Source: Helicobacter rappini
GTDB taxonomy: Bacteria; Campylobacterota; Campylobacteria; Campylobacterales; Helicobacteraceae
Reading direction: 5' to 3'
DNA: 64,000 nt
NCBI RefSeq assembly: GCF_900198625.1
Contig: NZ_FZPK01000014.1
Span: 24,445-88,444, forward strand
Under the pieces are notes generated by a model. It searched no databases. It was given only the letters and a program-made list of their open reading frames with translations, and was not told where the DNA came from. Both the position numbers and the translations under genes were made by a program. Positions 26,220 through 36,172 of the stretch are shown here, piece after piece (position 1 is the first letter of the stretch; each line of letters opens with the position of its first letter).

Positions 26220-26883
26220 CTACAAATTAATATCCCAACTATTCTTAGAAAGCCTGATAGCATCACTGGACCTATACACACTTCCTGTATTCGTGTCCTT
26301 TAAAATGCAACAACCTGCACCTATTAAACTTTTCTCACCAAGACACACACCATTTTTAATAATAGAACCCGCACCTAAAAAACAATTACTTCTCACTTCA
26401 ACAAAACCATTAATGCAAACTCCCGAAGCTACAAAGCAGTGATCTCCAATATAACTATCATGGCAGACAATCGAAGCAGGCAAAATACTAACATTATCAC
26501 CTATCTTAACAAATGGTTGTAGCACAACATTTTCAAATATAAAAACATTTTCACCAATACTTACCCCCCCCCCCCCCATTAATCATTCGCACACTAGAAT
26601 GGATATAAGTAATACATTTATAACCACTTTCCTTAACGCTCTTATAAATTCGTTCTTTTATAGCATTGATTTGCTTGTAGCCAATTGCAACAAACATTTG
26701 GTAACTATGCGGTGGATACAATTCGCAAATATCTTCAAAAGCCACAAGCGGTTTATTTAAAAACATCTTTTCATTTAAATATTGTCTATGAACCACATAA
26801 GCAACAATCTCATAGCATTCCTGCAAATATTGAGTTACCACCTTTGCATAGTCACTATTGCCAAAAATCAATATCTTTTTCAT
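26220..26883 (-). pseudogene. NeuD/PglD-like sugar O- or N-acyltransferase, phase-OFF by poly-G tract
   Basis: The N-terminal Rossmann-like part (KKILIFGNSDYAKVVTQYL to YIHSSVRMIN) is the nucleotide-sugar-binding domain of NeuD/PglD-type acetyltransferases. A 14-G tract (26564-26577) then ends the frame after KYW. The left-handed beta-helix (SIGENVFIFENVVLQPFV, VCHDSYIGDHCFVASGVCI) continues in another frame to 26220. With 13 G they join as RMIN-GGGG-VSIGEN, the normal NeuD arrangement. An ATG created at the tract could start the helix domain alone. It lies directly after the GT56-like gene and before the formyltransferase. Confidence 0.8.
26564..26577 (-). repeat. Poly-G tract T11 (14 G) between the two NeuD-like domains
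   Basis: Coding strand ATTAAT-G14-TAAGTATT. 13 G joins both domains; 14 (present) separates them; 12 or 15 G gives an immediate TAA. Confidence 0.9.
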
Positions 26884-26921
26884 ACTGCATCCCTTTGCAC
26901 CATATCTGCTATATTTTCAAT

Positions 26922-27980
26922 CTAATCTTCAAAAAAATCCCTATACAATTTTGCAAGGTAGTCTTCGTTATAATACTTTTCTCTTGTCTCTTTTTTGTTA
27001 GCACTACTATATGGGTTTGATATAAATTCATCAAAACTCAAATTAACAATATTCATGCTATCGTAAATATGACAACCATCATTATTGAGATAGCCATAGA
27101 CCGAAGATTCCCGTCGAATAAATACCTTTACCCCTAAATACAGAGATGCTATTGTGTTGCCAAAGCCTTCTTGATTGGCTTGGTTTAATATCAAAATATC
27201 ATTTTGAGCTAAATACTGTGCATACTCATGCGAACTCAGAAGTTTATCTAGGTATTCAAACTTGTTGCCAAATATCTCTCTACCCTTAGCTATAATATCA
27301 TTGTTATATCTCGTATCTCCATACGATACAACCGTTCTAACCACAATATCCTTATCTCTAAATTTTGCAAGTATATCCAGCATTTCAAGCGTCGATTTAT
27401 CAGATGAGTTATTAATTTGTATCGTAACACAATCGGTTTGTTTTTTAACGGTGTTATCTAGCATTTCCCTAGAAAGTGGAAAAATATAGAACGATCTATA
27501 AAACTTACCTTCCATACCATAAGTTTGCAATGCATACTCTTTATCTAAATCGCTATGATAGCCTTTAAAGTGTTTTCTTACAAAATCATTTTTCTCGTCC
27601 CTTACTGGATGATACAGATCGCCTCCCCACATTATCCAATAACTCTTATTCAGTAAATCACGATTATTATAAAATAGGTCTACAAGCTGCTCATCAAATA
27701 ACGAGTGACAAATAATTTTTTTGATATTATTGCAAGAAAAGTTCAGTCCAGAATAATCCATCACCTCAATAACATTTGAGCCTTCAGGAAATGAAAACTC
27801 GTTGAAAGTTCGTTTACATAAAATCAAATGCTCTCTTTTGTCAAAATATTTATTCAAAAAATCAACAAATGGTTTATTAAACTTATCATTGAACATTAAA
27901 TGGACATATTTATAATGCCTTAATGCGCGATTGGCAACAAATCTCTGATAACGTTTCTCAAACGATCGTTTTAAATTCAT
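26922..27980 (-). CDS. GT56-like TDP-Fuc4NAc transferase (WecF family)
   Basis: WecF transfers 4-acetamido-4,6-dideoxygalactose from the dTDP sugar to a lipid-linked acceptor in enterobacterial common antigen synthesis. The 352-residue length fits. The family features are present: YKYVHLMFNDKFNKPFVDF near the start, YWIMWGGDLY in the middle and NDILILNQANQEGFGNT for the donor region. Its partners rmlA, rmlB and wecE are all in this locus, so a Fuc4N-type sugar is the likely donor. It contains no G tract. Start is the ATG at 27980 with AGGAAA upstream, 6 bases after rmlB. Confidence 0.8.
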   Translation of the reverse strand: MNLKRSFEKRYQRFVANRALRHYKYVHLMFNDKFNKPFVDFLNKYFDKREHLILCKRTFNEFSFPEGSNVIEVMDYSGLNFSCNNIKKIICHSLFDEQLVDLFYNNRDLLNKSYWIMWGGDLYHPVRDEKNDFVRKHFKGYHSDLDKEYALQTYGMEGKFYRSFYIFPLSREMLDNTVKKQTDCVTIQINNSSDKSTLEMLDILAKFRDKDIVVRTVVSYGDTRYNNDIIAKGREIFGNKFEYLDKLLSSHEYAQYLAQNDILILNQANQEGFGNTIASLYLGVKVFIRRESSVYGYLNNDGCHIYDSMNIVNLSFDEFISNPYSSANKKETREKYYNEDYLAKLYRDFFED

Positions 27981-27986
27981 ATTTTC

Positions 27987-29003
27987 CTACCTTTCATATT
28001 TTTCAACATAATACCGCAATGTCTTCTCTAGCCCACTTGCGAAACTCTCTTGTGGCTTCCAGCCTAGAATCTTAGCTATCTTGCTAGAATCAATGGCATA
28101 ACGCCTATCGTGTCCTGCCCTATCCTGCACAAAAGCAATTTGACTTTGATAAGACTTTTTATCCGCCCTTGGGGCAATCTCATCAAGCAACGCACAAATA
28201 TGCTTTGCAATCTCTATATTCACACGCTCACAATTCCCACCGACATTAAAAGTCTCGCCATAGCATTGTGAGTGAAATACTACATCAATAGCACGGCAAT
28301 GATCCTCCACATAGAGCCAATCACGCACATTTTTACCATCGCCATAAATAGGTATTGTCTCACCTTGCAGAGCGTTACGAATGATCGTGGGGATAAGCTT
28401 CTCATCGTGTTGCTTAGGACCATAATTGTTAGAACAATTTGTGATAAATGCCTTTAATCCATAGGTATGGATATAAGATCTCACAAGCATATCGCTTGAT
28501 GCCTTAGAAGCTGAATAGGGGGAGTTTGGTGCATAGGGTGTAGATTCTGTAAAATACCCACTCTCGCCCAAAGAGCCAAAAACTTCATCAGTGCTAATGT
28601 GATGAAACACACAATTTTCCTTGCCTCTTTTTGCAATATGCGGTGCTTCAAACCAATGTAAATAAGCAGTATGCAAAAGATTAAAAGTCCCATTGACATT
28701 TGTTTTTATAAACGCATTGGGATTGGCAATAGAATTATCCACGTGAGATTCAGCAGCAAAATGTATCACACTTTCAATCTCATATTTTGTGAAAATCTCA
28801 TTCACCAAGCTTTCATCGCAAATATCGCCCTGCATAAAAGTATAATTGCTGAAATTTTCCACACCTTTTAGATTCTCTAGACTCCCAGCGTAAGTAAGCA
28901 GATCTAAATTTACAATGTGATAATTTGGATATTTTTTCAAAAAATACAACACAAAATTGCTACCGATAAAACCAGCCCCACCTGTTATTAAAATACTTTT
29001 CAC
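27987..29003 (-). CDS. rmlB: dTDP-glucose 4,6-dehydratase
   Basis: RmlB (RfbB) converts dTDP-glucose to dTDP-4-keto-6-deoxyglucose. It is an extended SDR with TGGAGFIGSNFV at the N-terminus, the sugar-site pair HFAAESHVDNS, STDEVFG and the catalytic YSASKASSD (Tyr-x-x-x-Lys). The start is GTG at 29003, 13 bases after rmlA. No rmlC or rmlD is present, so the product goes to fdtA and wecE, not to rhamnose, at least within this window. Confidence 0.95.
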   Translation of the reverse strand: MKSILITGGAGFIGSNFVLYFLKKYPNYHIVNLDLLTYAGSLENLKGVENFSNYTFMQGDICDESLVNEIFTKYEIESVIHFAAESHVDNSIANPNAFIKTNVNGTFNLLHTAYLHWFEAPHIAKRGKENCVFHHISTDEVFGSLGESGYFTESTPYAPNSPYSASKASSDMLVRSYIHTYGLKAFITNCSNNYGPKQHDEKLIPTIIRNALQGETIPIYGDGKNVRDWLYVEDHCRAIDVVFHSQCYGETFNVGGNCERVNIEIAKHICALLDEIAPRADKKSYQSQIAFVQDRAGHDRRYAIDSSKIAKILGWKPQESFASGLEKTLRYYVEKYER

Positions 29004-29016
29004 TGCCCTACCCCAC

Positions 29017-29889
29017 CTAATGTTCTAAAAGATTTTTCAAATACTCACCATAGCCACTTTTTTGCAAAACACAAGCACGCTCTAGCAATTTTTCTTCATC
29101 AATCCAACCATTATGATAGGCAATCTCCTCTAAACAAGCAATTTTATAGCCCTGCCGCAACTCAATAGTCTGCACAAAAGTAGAAGCCTCCACAAGACTA
29201 TCGTGTGTGCCCGTATCAAGCCACGCAAAGCCCCTTCCTAGCACTTGAGATCTTAGCTTATTTTGCTTTAAATACGCAATATTTACATCAGTGATTTCTA
29301 GCTCTCCCCTTGCACTAGGCTTTAAAGATTTAGCGATAGAAATGGCGTTGTTATCATAAAAATACAGCCCAGTTACCGCAAAATTACTCTTAGGATTAAG
29401 TGGCTTCTCTTCAATACTTAACGCCCTGCCCTCTTTATCTATCTCTACCACACCAAAACGCTCTGGGTCTTTAACGCGATAGGAAAAAATCGTAGCAATG
29501 CCATTTTGTGCCTCTTGCTTTGCCTCTAAAAGCATAGGCGAAAAGCCCTGCCCATAAAAGACATTATCCCCCAGAATCAATGCTACATCATCATTGCCTA
29601 CAAACTGCTCTGCTAAAATAAGTCCTTGAGCTAATCCATCAGGGCTCTCTTGTATAGAATACTCAATCTCCATACCAAGCCAACTACCATCGCCAAAAAT
29701 CTCTCTAAATCTTGGTGTATCTTTAGGGGTAGAAATGATTAAAACCTCTCTAATTTGCGCAAGCATTAGCACAGATAATGGATAATAAATCATAGGCTTA
29801 TCGTAAATAGGTAGCAATTGCTTAGATACCATAAGCGTAGATGGATAAAGTCTTGTCCCACTTCCACCTGCCAAAACTATGCCTTTCAT
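29017..29889 (-). CDS. rmlA: Glucose-1-phosphate thymidylyltransferase
   Basis: RmlA (RfbA) forms dTDP-glucose from dTTP and glucose-1-phosphate, the first step for the locus. The nucleotidyltransferase signature [16 protein letters not shown] opens the protein at the ATG at 29889, with AAAGG 8 bases upstream. [25 protein letters not shown] and [11 protein letters not shown] follow. It appears to be the first gene of the operon, so the promoter should lie in 29890-30110. Confidence 0.95.
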   Translation of the reverse strand: MKGIVLAGGSGTRLYPSTLMVSKQLLPIYDKPMIYYPLSVLMLAQIREVLIISTPKDTPRFREIFGDGSWLGMEIEYSIQESPDGLAQGLILAEQFVGNDDVALILGDNVFYGQGFSPMLLEAKQEAQNGIATIFSYRVKDPERFGVVEIDKEGRALSIEEKPLNPKSNFAVTGLYFYDNNAISIAKSLKPSARGELEITDVNIAYLKQNKLRSQVLGRGFAWLDTGTHDSLVEASTFVQTIELRQGYKIACLEEIAYHNGWIDEEKLLERACVLQKSGYGEYLKNLLEH

Positions 29890-30255
29890 GCCTACAAACC
29901 TTTCTTTAAACAACTTCGAAAACTCGCCATAAAAGTGCAGATTGTAGCAAAAATTATTGCAAGTAAGGTAAATATAAAAGTTTATACTTGGCGTATCTAT
30001 TATGCTTAATAGTCAAATATAGAAAATATATAATATTGCATCAGGACATTTAAAAAAACAGATTTTTTGTAAATAAAATGAAGTGAACATAAAACATCTT
30101 TAAACATAAGCTTGATATTCTTGCTCAATATCAAGCTATAAGTCAGTTATCGCCTTTTCTAAAGTTTCGCACTAGACACTAGCTTCACGCTAACTCGCAA
30201 TTATGCAAGTCAATAATAAGGCTACATTTTATAGTTCTGAATCAACATTAAGATT
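29890..30255. other. Intergenic region between frdB end and rmlA start
   Basis: About 365 bases. The side near rmlA is A/T-rich and probably carries the locus promoter. The side near frdB holds the inverted repeat at 30109-30137. No gene is visible. Confidence 0.5.
30109..30137 (-). terminator. Inverted repeat downstream of frdCAB, possible terminator
   Basis: AGCTTGATATT and AATATCAAGCT form a perfect 11-bp stem with a 7-base loop about 120 bases after the frdB stop. The stem is A/T-rich and no clear T run follows on the minus strand, so a role as terminator or insulator for the rmlA promoter is uncertain. Confidence 0.4.
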
Positions 30256-30990
30256 CTAGCGTAAAGCCACCATCTTGCGACGCAAATATGCTATCTTGCT
30301 TTGAAGTGGCAACTCTTTAGGGCATACATCATGACAAGCAATAAGACTCATACAACCAAATACACCATCATCATTACCTACAAGCTCATAATAATCTTCA
30401 TCAGTTCGCTCATCATGTGGATCAATCATAAATCGCACAATTCTATTCATACCAGCAGCACCTACAAAGTCATCACGCATAACCTTTGTCGCACAACTTG
30501 CGATACAGCACCCACACTCAATACATCTATCAAGCTCAAAAACTTCATCAGCCACTTCAGGCTCTATAGGCATTTCAAGCTTTGAAATATCGGGTTTATG
30601 CTGTGTGTGAATCCAGCTTTCAACTCGTTTTGTCATTCCTGCAAACCAATCACCTGTATTTACACTTAAATCCTTAATAAGCTTGAATGCAGGTAAAGGC
30701 ATAAGCGTGATAACGCCATCAGGGAAATCTTGTGTCAAAGTTCTGCAAGCAAGACCGGGTCGCCCATTAATCATCATGCCACAACTACCACAGATTCCAG
30801 CACGACATACAAAGTCAAAGCTCAAATCCGGGTCTTGCTGCTCTCTAATCATACCAAGCGCAATAAAAACAGTCATAGAATGTGCTTCTTCAATTTTGTA
30901 TTCCCTAAAATGTGGCTTTGAAGTGGCACTCTGTGGGTCAAATTTTAATGCTCTTATAGTTAATGTTCTTCCTTTAGTTTCAGCACTCAT
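30256..30990 (-). CDS. frdB: Fumarate reductase iron-sulfur subunit
   Basis: FrdB passes electrons from the FrdC haems to FrdA in fumarate respiration. The [2Fe-2S] site is [21 protein letters not shown] (about residues 62-82). The [4Fe-4S] and [3Fe-4S] sites are [11 protein letters not shown] and [12 protein letters not shown]. The 244-residue length is normal. Its ATG overlaps the frdA stop by one base (TAATG), and it is the last gene of frdCAB. Confidence 0.96.
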   Translation of the reverse strand: MSAETKGRTLTIRALKFDPQSATSKPHFREYKIEEAHSMTVFIALGMIREQQDPDLSFDFVCRAGICGSCGMMINGRPGLACRTLTQDFPDGVITLMPLPAFKLIKDLSVNTGDWFAGMTKRVESWIHTQHKPDISKLEMPIEPEVADEVFELDRCIECGCCIASCATKVMRDDFVGAAGMNRIVRFMIDPHDERTDEDYYELVGNDDGVFGCMSLIACHDVCPKELPLQSKIAYLRRKMVALR

Positions 30991-32960
30991 TATCTATCTC
31001 CTAATCTTTGATTTCTTGCTTTATATTGTGGTTGCAAATTAAATGGCATAAGAGCTTCTTGCAGGGCATATCTATCGCCACCTTTAGCTTGAATCTCTTG
31101 TGTGATTCTATCAATCTCAGCTTGTCTTATAGCACTATTTGGATGCTCAATAATCATACCTTTAGCACCATATCCGCGGAAGCCCGGAGCAATCTCCATT
31201 TTCATAATATCCAAATCTTCATAAGTTACCGTTGGTAATGTTTGGTTTGGATCTTCCCAGCTTGTAAGTGTGCGTTTAAGCCAATTTGCATCGTCTCTTT
31301 TTGGATAATCTTCCCTTGAATGTGCCCCGCGAGATTCTGTCCTATCAAGCGCACCTTTCGCTACACATAAAGCAACTTTAAGCATTTTTGGCGTGCGGTA
31401 AGCATCTTCTAGCTCTGGGTTATTATGCAACTTTTTGTTTTTCACATGAATATTTCTGCTGCGTTTAAATAACTCTTCAAGTTTATTAACAGCTTCTTGC
31501 AAACTCTTACCATCACGGAAAATACCCACATCATTATCCATAATATCTTTCATCGCATTTTTAAGCTCATAGACATCTTCATTGCCAGAATTATTAATAA
31601 GAGAAGCAATATAGCTTTCTTGCTCTTTAATAAACTTCTCAAGCACAGAAGTTTGCACTTCAATTTGTGCTTTCACACAATAATCAGTGAAATATCCACC
31701 GATAATCATGCCAGATACCACCGCTTCACTTACAGAGTTTCCACCAAGCCTATTGAATCCATGTAAATCCCAGCACGCAACTTCACCCGCCGCAAATAAT
31801 CCTTTAAGATAAGTTTCACCTTGATAATTTGTGCGAATACCACCCATAGAGTAATGCTGCATAGGTCGCACAGGCGCCCATTTTTCTGCTGGATCTAAAC
31901 CTGCAAATGTTTTACAAATATCTTGCACATCGCGTAAATTTCTCTCAACATGTGCTCTACCCAAGATAGCAATATCAAGCCACAAGTGATCACCATAAGG
32001 TGATTTTACACCTTTACCATTGCGGATATGCTCAAGCATTCTACGAGACACAACATCGCGGCTTGCAAGCTCCTTTTTCTCTGGCTCATAATCAGGCATA
32101 AAGCGATAGCCATCAACATCACGCAAGATTCCACCATCACCCCTACAACCTTCTGTAAGTAGGATTCCACTAGGCACAAGCGGTGTTGGGTGAAACTGCA
32201 CAGCTTCCATATTGCCAAGTTTTGCAACACCTGTCTCCATCGCAATAGCTGCACCAATACCTTCACAAATTACCGCATTTGTCGTATTTCTATACACTCT
32301 ACCATAACCACCTGTGGCAAGTAATGTGCCTTTAGATACATAGGCTATAAGCTCGCCTGTTACCAAATCACGCACAACCGCACCATAGCACTTGCCATCT
32401 TGATGAATGATAGAAATAGCTTCTTTTCTATCTTGTATATCCACACCAAGCTTATAAGCTTCATTTGCCACCGCATAAAGCATAGTATGCCCTGTCGCAT
32501 CGGCAGTATAGCAAGTTCGCCATTTTTTTGTGCCACCAAAGTCGCGTGAATGGATATAGCCGTGGCGGAAGTCATCTTCTGTAATTGTTACTTTTTCGCC
32601 ATTGATAACTGCCGGACGATCACCTTTTTGGATTCTAGTCCAAGGCACACCAAATCCTGCTAGCTCCCTAATTGCTTTTGGAGCGGTGGTAACAAACATT
32701 CTTGCTACATCTTGATCACAACCCCAATCGCTTCCTTTCACCGTGTCAGCAAAGTGTAAATCCTCATTATCACCATCACTCTTTACAGAGTTTCCAAGAC
32801 TTGCTTGCATACCACCTTGAGCTGCTGCCGAGTGGCTTCTTTTTACTGGGACAAGACTTAATACAATTGTGTTTAATCCTGCCTCTTTTGCTGCAATAGA
32901 AGCCCTAAGCCCTGCTAATCCGCCCCCAATAACCAACGCATCACAATATACTACTTTCAT
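30990..32960 (-). CDS. frdA: Fumarate reductase flavoprotein subunit
   Basis: FrdA carries covalent FAD and reduces fumarate to succinate on the cytoplasmic face. The FAD-binding [11 protein letters not shown] opens the protein; [15 protein letters not shown] includes the His used for flavin attachment. [19 protein letters not shown] and the catalytic region ([16 protein letters not shown]) follow, with GGIRTN and [12 protein letters not shown]. The length of 656 residues matches the Wolinella/Helicobacter type. The frdC-A-B order is also epsilonproteobacterial. The transporter at 62 kb could supply fumarate. Confidence 0.97.
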   Translation of the reverse strand: MKVVYCDALVIGGGLAGLRASIAAKEAGLNTIVLSLVPVKRSHSAAAQGGMQASLGNSVKSDGDNEDLHFADTVKGSDWGCDQDVARMFVTTAPKAIRELAGFGVPWTRIQKGDRPAVINGEKVTITEDDFRHGYIHSRDFGGTKKWRTCYTADATGHTMLYAVANEAYKLGVDIQDRKEAISIIHQDGKCYGAVVRDLVTGELIAYVSKGTLLATGGYGRVYRNTTNAVICEGIGAAIAMETGVAKLGNMEAVQFHPTPLVPSGILLTEGCRGDGGILRDVDGYRFMPDYEPEKKELASRDVVSRRMLEHIRNGKGVKSPYGDHLWLDIAILGRAHVERNLRDVQDICKTFAGLDPAEKWAPVRPMQHYSMGGIRTNYQGETYLKGLFAAGEVACWDLHGFNRLGGNSVSEAVVSGMIIGGYFTDYCVKAQIEVQTSVLEKFIKEQESYIASLINNSGNEDVYELKNAMKDIMDNDVGIFRDGKSLQEAVNKLEELFKRSRNIHVKNKKLHNNPELEDAYRTPKMLKVALCVAKGALDRTESRGAHSREDYPKRDDANWLKRTLTSWEDPNQTLPTVTYEDLDIMKMEIAPGFRGYGAKGMIIEHPNSAIRQAEIDRITQEIQAKGGDRYALQEALMPFNLQPQYKARNQRLGDR

Positions 32961-32976
32961 ATATCTTCCTTTTCTA

Positions 32977-33810
32977 TTACTTGCTTAGATTTTCTTTTGC
33001 AATAGCAAGAGCTTTGTCTGCCATTGCATTTGTGTTTGTTGCTTCAACATGAACACCAAATCTTTCATGGTCATACTCTTTAGCATCTTGAATGCTTTTA
33101 AAATCCTGATTCATTCCCTTACTAAAATACGCATAGAATGTAGCTAGACCTAAAATAATAAAGAACGCACTCATAAGCCATTTTGCAGTTCTTAAACCAC
33201 TGATTCCAAGCCCTTCAAACCATCCCCATTTAATGCAAAGACGATAAAGACCGATAGAACCATGCAATTCAACCGCAAAAAGCAAAACAATATAGAGTAA
33301 CCAAAAGTTTTGCTCAAAGAATCTAAATGAAGAACCACTTGGTCCAATAGTATCTGGCTCTGCAAACATGATATAAAGATGCACACTTGCCAAGAAAAAC
33401 ATAACAAAGCCTGTCGCTGCTTGTATAAACCATAAACTTGTATCGCTGTGCTTCATCACATGTTTATGTGCTTTTAAAGCAAGAAATTGCCTATAATTAA
33501 TAGGAAATTTTCGCATTGCCAAAAAAGCATGTGCAACAAAAACAATAAATACAAATGCCGCTACACCGCTTACTATTTTTGGTTCTCCAGCTTTGCTAAG
33601 AAATGGACTACCCTCAAATAACTTCGTAATAGTAAACATGAATTGATCGCTAATAAGAATACTAGAGACAAAAAACATGTGTGCTATCATAAATAAGCCT
33701 AAAAAAAGCCCGGTAGCACTTTGCCACCAGTCTAATCGTGCAGGCACTCTACTTTTTTTGCGTTCTGTGGTTATGCCAAGATAACCTTCTATCACCTTCT
33801 CTTCTTGCAT
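32977..33810 (-). CDS. frdC: Fumarate reductase dihaem cytochrome b subunit
   Basis: FrdC anchors the complex and oxidises menaquinol. It has five predicted membrane helices with haem-ligand histidines, as in Wolinella Frd[53 protein letters not shown] and [15 protein letters not shown]. The start at 33810 has GGGAGG 5 bases upstream; the frame is open 15 codons further but without such a site. About 20 C-terminal residues ([13 protein letters not shown]) form a soluble tail. Confidence 0.95.
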   Translation of the reverse strand: MQEEKVIEGYLGITTERKKSRVPARLDWWQSATGLFLGLFMIAHMFFVSSILISDQFMFTITKLFEGSPFLSKAGEPKIVSGVAAFVFIVFVAHAFLAMRKFPINYRQFLALKAHKHVMKHSDTSLWFIQAATGFVMFFLASVHLYIMFAEPDTIGPSGSSFRFFEQNFWLLYIVLLFAVELHGSIGLYRLCIKWGWFEGLGISGLRTAKWLMSAFFIILGLATFYAYFSKGMNQDFKSIQDAKEYDHERFGVHVEATNTNAMADKALAIAKENLSK

Positions 33811-33881
33811 TAAGCCTCCCTTAAAATGAGCTTTGATTTGCCAGTAGTATGCCATATTTACCCTGCATACTTCCGCGTAAC

Positions 33882-33887
33882 ATTATA
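33882..33887 (-). promoter_or_regulatory. Candidate -10 box of frdCAB
   Basis: On the minus strand TATAAT follows TATATCT about 70 bases before the frdC start. An A/T-rich stretch with T runs lies further upstream, which fits Helicobacter housekeeping promoters. Confidence 0.45.
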
Positions 33888-34046
33888 AGATATAATCACT
33901 TTGAAATTCTTTTAGCAATTTGTTTTAAAACTTTTTTTACAAAACTATGTGTAAAAACTACACATAACCCCATTTTACAGCATATAGTTACGATAAGTTG
34001 ATGTGAAAGTATGTATATTTGTATAGAAGATTCTAAGAATCTAAAG

Positions 34047-35495
34047 CTATCGTATAGGTTTTATAAAACCATCTAAAAGCCAATCAGCTAACGACTCATT
34101 AGTTGCTACAACCAAGTCTGTGGGGACTTCCTGCCCGATAGAAAAGTAACTGATGGGTTTTTTTGTCTCATACGCAAGGGAAAAAATATTGCCTAAGCCG
34201 CGACTTTCATCAAGTTTGCTAAATATCAATGTATCAAGATTCAAAATACTAAATGCATCGTAAATATCACGCAAATCCTCAAATTTTGTTGTCGCACTCA
34301 TAACAAGTGAAGTATTGATTTTATAATCACCTTGTAAGTATTTTTTTATCTGTGCGATTCTCTCGCTATCATTTTGACTACGACCTGCGGTATCAACTAG
34401 AATATAATCACAATAGCGAAGTGAATCTAGGGCTTGTAAAAACTCTTCTGGGGCAACCACCATTTGAATGCTAATACGCATTCTCTCTGCATACCATTCA
34501 AGCTGCTGCAATGCACCGATTCTGTAACTATCAAGGGTGATAATGCCGACCTTTGCCTTTTTCTCAAGTGAGAATCTAGCAGCAAGTTTTGCAAGTGCGG
34601 TAGTCTTGCCAACACCTGTTGGACCTACAAGCATCATTATTTTTTTTGTCATATCCTTGCTTTCTGGGCGACAATATACCATTTTACGCAACACTTCCCT
34701 AAAATAACGCTTGATAGTCAAAGAATTTTCACGCATTTTAAGCGGCATAAGCTCAAGGCTAAGGCTCATAATCGCATCAAGATGACTTTTAATTATACCG
34801 CTACTCTTTGCAATACGATAGATTTCAGCAAACTCATGGGGTATATTTATGCCCTCACTTTTTGGACTTTTATCGTCCCATACCATGTTTTGAATAAGCT
34901 TTAGTTTATCATTTAATTTATCTAGCTCTTGCTTTATCCCACGCAACTCTTCTACATTTGCCCCCTGCAGATTCTGTCGCTCTTGCAACTTTGATCCAAC
35001 TCGTTTATTAAGTGTTTCTAATGTGCTTGAAGTTTGCTGTAAAATCGGTGCATTTGCAACCTGTAAATCATCTTTTTTTGTAGATTGCGTTTGCAATCTA
35101 TTCGTAACATTTGGACTAAAATCAAGGCGAATATCTTCAGAATCTATATCACTAGATAACTCCGAAATCTCTTTTACTGCACGACTAAGCTGACGACTAA
35201 TATCTTCATCGAAAACATCAAGTTTTTTTTGCGCCCTTTTGCGCTCAAGCTCTTTTTGTGCGATTTCATCAAGTCTTTGCTGAATGCTATTAGATCTCGT
35301 TGCAACGACTTCTGGCTGTGGCACCGGGGCTGCATCGTCTTGGACTGCAACTACGACTTCATATAAGCCCGGCTCTGTTAGAGTTTTTTTTCTTATTTCC
35401 TTGCTATCAATGATTAATGCTTCATCTCCGTGCATACTCTGTGCTTTTTTCAAAGCCTCTGGTGGTGTCTCTCCTGAATAAGTATAAAGCTTCAT
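34047..35495 (-). CDS. flhF: Flagellar biosynthesis SRP-like GTPase FlhF
   Basis: FlhF places flagella at the pole and helps activate flagellar genes. The N-terminal basic B domain begins MKLYTYSGETPPEALKKA. A long linker follows, and the NG GTPase domain has GPTGVGKTTALAKLAARF (P-loop), TLDSYRIGALQQLEWYA, DTAGRSQND (G3) and SKLDESRGLGN (G4/G5). Its ATG overlaps the folK stop by 4 nt. flhG is not visible downstream within the window, unlike many Helicobacter gene sets. Confidence 0.95.
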   Translation of the reverse strand: MKLYTYSGETPPEALKKAQSMHGDEALIIDSKEIRKKTLTEPGLYEVVVAVQDDAAPVPQPEVVATRSNSIQQRLDEIAQKELERKRAQKKLDVFDEDISRQLSRAVKEISELSSDIDSEDIRLDFSPNVTNRLQTQSTKKDDLQVANAPILQQTSSTLETLNKRVGSKLQERQNLQGANVEELRGIKQELDKLNDKLKLIQNMVWDDKSPKSEGINIPHEFAEIYRIAKSSGIIKSHLDAIMSLSLELMPLKMRENSLTIKRYFREVLRKMVYCRPESKDMTKKIMMLVGPTGVGKTTALAKLAARFSLEKKAKVGIITLDSYRIGALQQLEWYAERMRISIQMVVAPEEFLQALDSLRYCDYILVDTAGRSQNDSERIAQIKKYLQGDYKINTSLVMSATTKFEDLRDIYDAFSILNLDTLIFSKLDESRGLGNIFSLAYETKKPISYFSIGQEVPTDLVVATNESLADWLLDGFIKPIR

Positions 35496-35962
35496 TTAAA
35501 TAAACCTAATTGAAAAGTAAGTGGTTGCAACACACTTTGCCTATTAGCATACTCTCTATGTGGTAGATACATGTGAGCTAAATTTACCTTCTTTTTCGCA
35601 TAAAAAATTAAATCAATATCCAAGCTACGCTCCCCATTTTTCATTAAACGCACCCTTTCTCTACCAAACTTTCTTTCAAAATAAAACATAAGAGAAAAAA
35701 GCGATCTCACACATAAAGATGTGCTAAATATAATACTTGTATTGTAAAAATCTGGCTGTTTTATATATCCAAAAGGCGGATTCTTATAAATGTATGCTGT
35801 GCTGTGAATCTGAATCTTTGGGTGTTTATATAAGCAAGAAAAAAGTTGCTCAAAAGTTTTTATGCAATGACCAACATTTGCACCTATACCCCAAACAACC
35901 ATATTTGCATAACTTTTGCAATTATGTTGCACATAAGGAAAATGCTTTGTAAATAGCTTCAC
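35492..35962 (-). CDS. folK: 2-amino-4-hydroxy-6-hydroxymethyldihydropteridine pyrophosphokinase
   Basis: FolK pyrophosphorylates hydroxymethyldihydropterin for folate synthesis. The signatures are GIGANVGHC near the N-terminus, YKNPPFGY and FGRERVRLMKNGERSLDID with the metal-binding DID. LPHREYANRQSVLQPL closes the family core. A start at 35902 (MVVWGIGAN) would fit shorter homologues, but the longer frame from 35962 is possible. It precedes flhF with an ATGA overlap. Confidence 0.88.
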   Translation of the reverse strand: MKLFTKHFPYVQHNCKSYANMVVWGIGANVGHCIKTFEQLFSCLYKHPKIQIHSTAYIYKNPPFGYIKQPDFYNTSIIFSTSLCVRSLFSLMFYFERKFGRERVRLMKNGERSLDIDLIFYAKKKVNLAHMYLPHREYANRQSVLQPLTFQLGLFK

Positions 35963-36172
35963 AAAAACTCCTTGCCTATAATTTAACTATCACGAATAAA
36001 TAGTAGTTAGAGAATCTAATCCAAATTCTAATCTTAATAAAACTCGCTATTATACCTAAAAAATTAGTATTTTGAAATACAAAAGTTTAGATTCTGTATT
36101 ATTAGACATTTGAAAAATCATTATTTATAAAACCAAATCAATAAAATTCCTAATAAAACATAGTGTATATAT

